64,000 bases of DNA. It comes from Acanthaster planci (taxonomy: Eukaryota; Echinodermata; Asteroidea; Valvatida; Acanthasteridae). Location of the stretch: positions 1-64,000 of the forward strand of contig NW_019091689.1 in assembly GCF_001949145.1 (NCBI RefSeq), in the 5' to 3' direction. Positions 23,001 to 32,000 of this stretch are shown piece by piece. A program made the translations under genes and the position numbers. The notes beneath the pieces were generated by a model. The model was not told the origin of the DNA. It made no database searches and worked only from the letters and a program-made list of their open reading frames with translations. Position 1 is the first letter of the stretch. The number at the start of each line of letters is the position of its first letter.

Positions 23001-26000
23001 TGGATTGGCAGGTGCTCGTCACGCCACGTGGTTCCCTGGTGGTCTCTGGTGGTGACGGCAGCACCGTGGGATGCGGAGGCGACGCGGCCGGTGGTGGTGC
23101 CGGTGGCGTCATCCAGATTAAGGTCAGCGAAATGATAGAGAGTCACCAAAGCTTCTTGCTGAGCGGAGGATTTGGATCTTCTTGCTCGGGCCAGGATGGG
23201 TTTTTGTCCGTTGTCATTGGTGAGTGGTGTCGTTGATGTTCTAAAGCCAGTGGCTTGGCATATAGACGTTGATTTCACGCATGGGCCCGACCCAGAGTGT
23301 TTCAAAGTGGAGGCAAAGCTCAGGGGATGGCAAGCAGTACACAGAGCAGACTGACATACCATCAACGGGTGGGATGGGTTCAATTCCTGTTGTCTCTTTC
23401 CTTTTTTATGTCAATGGAACTTGTGATTCACTTTTCATGGAGAGGTATAACATCTGAAACTGAACCCCGATGAACACGTTTGTGTTTGGTGCTTTATTAC
23501 AGAGGGAGGTAGTGGTGGCGGTGATGGGGGGTGTCAGTGCAATACTGGCCCACCACCATTTCCCCCCTTCAATCCCAGTCCAAGTAGCATGTCTACACCA
23601 GCTGCTGAAATCACCCATGCTGCATTACTCACGAACAGCCCGACCGACATGACAACATTTCTTCCGAAGGACATGACACCAGACGAGGCAGCAGATTATC
23701 TAAAGGTAGACAGATTTTCGTTCTTTCTATAAATTGAGAAAGATTACAAACAGCAAGAAATGTCTCATTGATGGGCCCCACAGTTATTTCTAGTAGCCAT
23801 GATGATGTCAATGATGTCATTTAGCCCTTTGGGCTTCATGAAAGTGTTCCAATTTCTCGTTGCAGGATATTTTCACTGCGGATGCCAACTTAACCAATGC
23901 AACTACGTCGGTAAGTAAATCAAAATGTCCAAAAAGGAGCAAAAGAGAACGAGGAACAAAATTAAGAAATATCTCATGTTGAAATAAAAAAGACAGTTAT
24001 ATAAATACTCAAAAAGTTTAGTATAATGAATTCTATATGCCAGTTCCTCAAGGCTGGTATTTTTCGTTGTTTAGTTCACTGATTTAGTTGTAGGGGACAA
24101 ATGTGACATCTTTCTAAAATCATTAATAATCTGCCCAAATTCTGCCTTATATTGGTCAGCTTGTTTGCCCGTGTCACGACGCCTTCATGGTTGACAATAC
24201 AGGTTGAAGATTTTGAATTTACAATCTGTGGATAATGAACAGGGATCATTTCATATTCAAGACAGAAGAAATCAATCAAAAGATCGCGGGCTTTTCATTT
24301 ATCCATATTGATTTACAAATCAACAACTTCAAGGTTAATGACGTTACAGGTGTTGGATGCCAGGAGAGGTCGGACACCATTGCTAATCTAATTCATAAGT
24401 CTACGAGGATAACATTGCTGGATTTTTGTTAGCTGTTGTGCCCTAAACCTTAAGCTTCACTTTTCTGTTTGCTTTTGAGACCGAGGCAGCCCAAATTATG
24501 GGCAATATTGAACAAATTGGATTAAAGTTTGGAAGAATACTCGCAAAGAGACGGGAGCCGGGAGAAACGATCAACATCACCGTCATCTCGGAGGAACTAG
24601 GTAAGGACAACCGCTGGAGGATGTACCTTACTTTGATAAATACTTGGATGATAGATTCTTAGTTTAAGGTAATCGATAGAATCATAATACAGGCGGCAAA
24701 GTTTGTTGGCGCACTCAACTTACGAAGATTCCAAGACCCACTCATCTGACAAGACAAGTGTGATAATACCGCAAACAACTTTAATTGCATTCAAAATAAA
24801 ATTGCAAACTACAAAACTGCAAAAAAGGGCCTACCTTGGGGTACAGTTAACACAAAAATCTCTGTGTTGGAGACGTCAGGCTGTGAGTTTCTCTCGCCAA
24901 TGTTTCCCTCCTTCCATAACACTGACCACAGCAATGCAGCTTGATATCCTGGAGGCCAGCTCCTTTTCCGGACATATCATTCCTGGGCCGGATCTGAAAT
25001 CTTCAAATGCAACGTCTCGGCCAGGGGCTATCACGATACATCAGTCGGTCTTACCTACCAAGGCAACAGGTAACTCATGAGTTGGTCAACATAGGCCTAC
25101 AATGAAACTGTAACAAAACTAGGAGCCATTTAGCATCATGCATGTTGACAGGTGACTTGCGCGCGTTACATGCCACTTCGACCAATAGGGTGCGGCGTCT
25201 TGTCAACGGCACGCGCGCCTCAATTTCAAGAATGCGCACTTGAGTACAGTGCCATTTACGGCGTCCTCTCAGATAATCTATCAACTCGTGGAGATCATAG
25301 GACTACCTTGTATTTTACGTATTACTAGGTTTATTGTATTATTTAAAGACAAAAGATTTTGTCAAATGTAATAGTGTGTATATCTTTGTTGTGTTAAATT
25401 GTCTCAATCAGTGCGAAAGTACTTTGCAATAATACTTTCATTATTATATAAATCGCTTGAGGTCATTACGGTGACGATTTTTGCAAAGTTTCTTGATTGT
25501 CATAAACGAATTGAGGACTCGTAAAGGGTTTGCCTCTTATCGTTCTTCTCTAAAAATTTGAAGGGAGAGACATTTTTTGAAATTTATTCCCAGTCATATT
25601 ATTCCAAAAATGAATGAGACGAAAGAATCAGACTGCACAGACGCGAAAAAATACATGAGGATATATGATTATTATTTTAAAAAGATTGACCTACAGATAG
25701 GCACCTAATACAGATACGAGGACAGTGACTAATATTTACCTAAACACGTCTCCAATTTATAACAAAAAGGATGTCGTTGATGTGATCTTGACAGGAAGTG
25801 TCATCATTGTTGGGACATTCTACGTGAGAATGGAGCAGTTCTTGTCCGGTGCACTTGCTACGCCCTCGGGGTAAGTTGAAAGCATGTTCGTTCGGTGGTG
25901 GTTGTCGAAGAAAGCCTGTCCAATGTGCAGATCGTCATGAATGCGATTCGGAATGCTTTTTAATAAGACAATACTTTGTAAGAAGACAACTGAAAATTCA

Positions 26001-29000
26001 ATCCAGTGGAATGTAGAGAAGCCATTAATTTATGAATATTTAAGAAGGCTGTTTCGGGGTATAACCTGACATTCCAAGAGAACCCAAAGTTTCCATCCTA
26101 GAGTAAGCTACTTTCGCTAATTTCCTGGTAAATTCATTGTACGAGCAGGTTAGAGGCAGGGTATGATATAAATAGTGTCGTGCTGAGTGCTACTCTGGAA
26201 TTGACGGACAACTCACCAAACTTCATTGGAGGAGTTAGTATAGCAGCTGCCAACCATGAGGCAAGTTCTTTCCTCGAGATTGTTTTCCAAATTCTAGATC
26301 TCCTAAACTGAGTGAAAATATTGTTTTGCGTCACTTCAATTAGGCGGGTTGCTCACTGCATTAAACGTATTTTCAGACACCTGCGTACTTCTCTCATCGC
26401 CTATTGTTATGTAAAATGAGTCTCTCTTTGGAAATAGACCTCTTTATACATGCCGGTGTATTCCATGTCCCTGGCAAGTGTGATAAGTTCTCAGCCAATT
26501 TGATTTTATCCACTTCATGCAAATTGTGCGTGGAATGTGTGGTGTGTACTTAACGAAAATGTATTTGCAAATATGGAAATACCGATAACCTTTTCTTCGA
26601 GTTCTGAGCATTTAGAGACTCAACGTCCCACCCTGTGAAAAACGCCGCGCTACTATTCGCAAAAAGGGGTCCATATGGGCCCTAAGCCCTCCCAATTTTG
26701 ACTCCAAACTGCACGACTGTAAGGTGGAAAGTAATTGAGGAAAATTGACTAAAAAGTTTGCTCATATTTTCAATATATCGAAATCCTATTAAACTTTACT
26801 GACTTGTTGCAGTTCATCACCTCAATCACTTCAGAGTCGGAACTTGATTCGTGATAACGAAATTGTCTGTTCTTAAAATTGCTATTTCTGCGCTTCCACA
26901 GAAATCGACTGGACGAAATACACTCTGTGCCTTTTGGAATTTTTCCCAGCAGTAAGTTGTTCCAAACTGTTTTTCTGATGCAAGCTTTATGAAGTTAAAC
27001 CATGTTTTACCATTTAGTTCCGCGTCCAAATAACACGTGACTTTAATTTGTTACGATGTAGTATTGAAATGGGAACGAAAACCCAATCGGGTTGTTCCTG
27101 CGATATGAAGTTGGTCTTGACTGGTTTTCTAAAAATGGATACCACAGCCGTAAAACAAAATATAATAAATCTATGATGACAATTGCTCTACAGTAATGAC
27201 TTTGGCGGTGCTTGGTCAACATCCGGGTGTTCTGTCAATGTGTCCAATGGCACATACACTGTGTGTACTTGCGACCACCTGACCAATTTCGCCGTGCTTC
27301 TCAAGCCGACAGATTTTATCGTAAGTTCGCTTCTCAGAACACTCTTGTAAATTTGGGCGCCACCTAGGAAGAAAAAATTATCTTGCTGGGTTGTTTTGCC
27401 ATTTCCACAAATATTTGGGTAACATACGTACCCGGATGTATGTCCGAAAACACCAGGATCACCGCTTACCACACGTTGATAAAATGATACTACCACAAAC
27501 ATTCTGCCCATTGTGTTCATCTGTGTTGTGTACACTCAACAAAATACGCAAATTTTGCTGACACAAGTTGAAATCTAACCTAGCTACAGTCGTGTACATT
27601 GACGTGAATTTGTACCGGTTCGTTGAAATACGTGTATCCTTATCTTTCCATTGACTTTCAGTTACCGCCTGGACATGAGAGGGCGCTCGAAATTCTCACC
27701 TATGTTGGTCTTGGACTGTCTCTTGCCTGCCTTGTGGTGGCGCTTGTCACTTTAGCAGCCCTCCTCAGGTTTGAAATGTTTTTTATTGTGTGTGATATTC
27801 ATCGGATTAGAGTCATTTTATCCATAGCTTTTATTTGAAAACTCTACTCCAACAAACATAGATCAGCCAGCCAATATGCCCAACACTCTTGTCAACAACT
27901 ATTGTGTCATTATCTAACGACGCCAGGCCCTTGGATCAAGGGTTGATTTTCCGGTTTCCATGGTTTAAACTTGATCATTTCAGAAACTTAAAATTGCGAA
28001 TTAAAGATGATATTGTGCGAACAAGAACCTTATTCAACTTTTTTTCAAGGTTTATGAAAACCTCCTTCTCTGCACCACATGCACGGCGGCCATCTTGGCG
28101 GTATATGTTTTTGTTCCGCAGAGATGCGAATCAGTAGACCCTTTGAGCACTCATTATTACCGACGTGAAGGAATCCCAAAAACCATCCAAGATGACCACT
28201 ACATGCAACACCTCTTCAGCACCCTTTTCAAGTCTCTAGATTTTCCCACATTTTATTTAGAAGTCTGAAGAACACCGATTCAGCGGTCATTCATCTCAAC
28301 CTCGTCATCGCGCTGACTGTAGCCGATTTCTTTTTCCTTGTTGGGGCGAGTGACACTGGTAATAAGGTAGGGGCCTGCATTGAAGTATACCAACGATGAC
28401 TGGCTGAGTCGATTTTTTGGAAAGACAAGGACATTGTTATTATCGAGAAAGAACCTCCGTCAAAATCACAGTGGCTCCATTCTCTTAAATATGTATAAAG
28501 GCCTATTTTTTCAGTACTATTTCAACACTTATGTATTATTTGTATCTTGCCTTCCTAGTCCTGGGCAAAAATGCTACCATAATAAAGGCCGTCTCACAAA
28601 GGACAACAATTATTAGTGCGCCTTTGCCTAGTGTAACTTCTGTCAATCATAATACATTGCACACATTTAGCTGTTACCCAATTGATTCTACCCAATTGTT
28701 TCTTGTCTTCTTTTACCGGTATACAAGTTTACCAGGTTAATCTCATTGCACAAATTGAACATCTGAGTCTTTTGAAAAATGAACCAATTACTTCTTTCGT
28801 TTTAAATTAAGGTTTGGTGTAAGACGGTGGCTGGCATACTCCATTACACGTACACCGTGACATTCATGTGGATGCTGATGGAGGGCATTTACCTCTACAT
28901 CCGGGTCGTGCATATCCTTCATCAGCCCTCCAGAACTACTCTGAAATACTTTTTCCTTGCTGCTTGGGGTATGTGTAAGAATTATAAAAACAAACTGTCT

Positions 29001-32000
29001 CTTGTAGCTTTCTGTGCCGTCTCGACTGGTACCTTACCGGGGCTATCTACTTGATCTTTAAATATAAGTCTCAGTTTCTCGTTAACTAATTGTGGCTATT
29101 TTATGAAGTTGTCCCAGCATGTCTGTTGTGGTGTTTTCGTCAACCTCAAGTGCAAAACTGTTATTCATGTATACAGGCAGATCCACATCTGTTAGGCCTT
29201 ATGGGGTCTCTGCTTCAGTGAAGTGAGGTTGAAAACCAAATATCAGGACTTTGAATTCGATTTTTTTTTTTTGCAAAGGGTTACCGATAGTGATCGTTTC
29301 GGCAACGGTCCTAGCAAGACCAGAGAGCTACGGATCCGACCAGGCCTGCTGGCTTGATACTGCGAATGGCGCCATTTGGGCCTTTGCAGGACCAGTGCTT
29401 GTTATCATCGGGGTAAAGTCTAAAAAAGCCTCTCATTTCCTGTGCATTAAAGAGAAATTTGTGTATTTAGCTATAGACTAATAATGTGATAAATGGGGGA
29501 GGTCTAGGCGGGGGTACTGCATATTAATTCCTTTCAAAATAACTACAACTTTTCACTCGCCCCCACTGCCCTTGCCTTACAAGGCACTTGAATGAGCTTA
29601 TTGCTTCAGGAGACAATAGTAATACGTAGTACCTCGAACCCTCACAGACAGCTAACATTTGTTAACACTCATATGAACATGACTCGTGCACGCTAAATTC
29701 ACACGCATTAAAGTAATATAGGCAGGAAGCAATTAACAAGGCTTTGCCGCGCTTGTACCCCCCCCCCACAAGTTTTTGAGAGAGACATTAGCCTGCCCTA
29801 ACTTCTTGTAATGGCGCAACGATATACCCCTTTGGATGATGCATGCCACTCAGTATGTAGTTCTTGCAGTTCGTGACTCACCCATGCTGTTTGGCTCGTC
29901 CCTGCTCATTTAAGATATTCCCTAATCTTTAGTGTTGTTTTTTCTCGTCACTTAGGTAAATATTGTCTTCTTGGCTGTGGTGATGGTTCGGTTTGTTTCA
30001 GTCAAGAGTATTGCCAAGCAATCAAAGTGGAAACAAACCAGGTACGGTTCCCATGCAGGTAGAGTCTACGGTGTGGCTTGTACTCACCAGCCTCAACCCC
30101 AGTTGCAGCGTGCGCGTTCCTTCATTATGAGCGTTCAAGGCATGGTGGGAACCAATATGGGATAGCAAGGTTGTACCCATGGGCATTAGGTTATTGCCTA
30201 TCAATCATGCGCACTGGTTAGCGCATGCGTATGTGGCACAGATTGAAGTAATTTTTAGATGAATGTAGGGAATAATTAATTTCATAAATATCTCAGACAG
30301 TTAACCACTTCTATCGGTCAAGACCCAGTCACGTGTGCGGTTTCAACCACCTGCGAAGAAAAAACTACCTACTGGCTTTAAACGCCGGTTTCCTGTGAAA
30401 CAGTGACTCACATTACTCCTATCTGATTGGCTCTGACCCACAAGACTTTACATGTACGTGTAACAGATAATCTTATGACTATCCTGACAACCACATACTT
30501 ATCCAAGGGCGGATACAGGATCAAATTTTCGGGGGCCAAACTTGTAGGTGCGGGGGGGGGGCAAAATTGTGTAAATTTTTCTAACCTTTTATGGCCTTGC
30601 TGGAGGTGTGATTAGATATTGTGTCGCTTTAACACACTTTGGGAAGGAAAAGAAATGAAGTAGAGCAGAAATTGCCTTTCTCTCATTTTTTACAAATCTT
30701 GATTTCATTTTTGGCTCTTTTTTTCGGGGGGTGGCCCCCGCAGACTCCCCTGGTTAACCCTGGCAGGGCCCTGCCTTGTTTGTTTGCTTGTTTTGAAAGC
30801 GCTCGTTTAAAACCGCCATATCACACTATTTATCCTGTCAATATAATGATGCATGATGGAATAATGCAAGGCGGAAGATTTATTAAAATGTCTTCCATCA
30901 ACGTTGTCTATTACCAATAAGGGCTTGGTCTCTCCACATCTAATTTCCTCATATGTAGCTGGATAGGTTACCATTGTTAAAATCATGGGAGAGAGTGTAT
31001 AGCTGCACTACGGTCCATACACTGCAAAAACTGGCGTGTTAAATTAATACCCTGGTTCTATCAGAGGACGACACCAATACTTTTCACTGATGTTATAAAG
31101 TTCGGTGTTATTTGGTGTTACTTTTAACACCCTCCAGAGCATTTTAACACTTATAGGTGGGCAAAGTAGCACTAGCGGTGTTAAAGTAATACCCTATGGT
31201 GTGGTCATCTGATAACACCAAAAAGTGTACATTATTTTACTGCGTGATCGGGAACAATTCTCGATGTTACCATGGACACATCCCGTGCTGCTACGTTGTT
31301 TAAACGAATACTGAGAATGATAATAATCGATATCAGTGTTATGTTTCCATTCAGCACATTATAATTATTCTCGTAACTTTCCTCTGCAGAAAGACTACTA
31401 GAGCTGCTGTGATTCTCCTGCCGTTGCTTGGCATCTCTTGGCTGTTTGGCTTGTTGTCTGTTGACAAAAACACCCTGATCTTCATGTATCTTTTCGTCAT
31501 ATTCAACTCTCTCCAGGTTGGTCTAGTTACGTCATAAGCATACTGTAGAAATCAGGGTCCACTCGTTCATTGGCGGGTTCGATTGTCCAACAATTCATCA
31601 ATTCAGAGGTTTGATAAGTCTGAAAACACAAATTTCTCGTACAAGGAGATTCATCAGCCCCAAATGACATAAGGATTGTTAAGCTAGGCCTAATATTGAG
31701 TGCAATTTTCTGTTCATGCACTGAACCATCAGTAAAACCGTCAGTAAATGTTCGTGTTTTGTGGAAGGTCCAATGTCCTGAACGAGATAAGTTAACAATC
31801 AAATCTTATCCCCTTGACGCCAACCGAAGGCTTAAAGGATGCAACGATGATAAATAAAATGTCACGAGTGGGGAATTTTCAGAGATACGATTTGAAGGAT
31901 GTAATTCTCATGTTAGAACTAGTCACGTAAACGCTTAACTATGTTTTGTGATCAGAAAAATCCGGAATGCATGAACACGAAGGAATAGCTCACGTGCACA

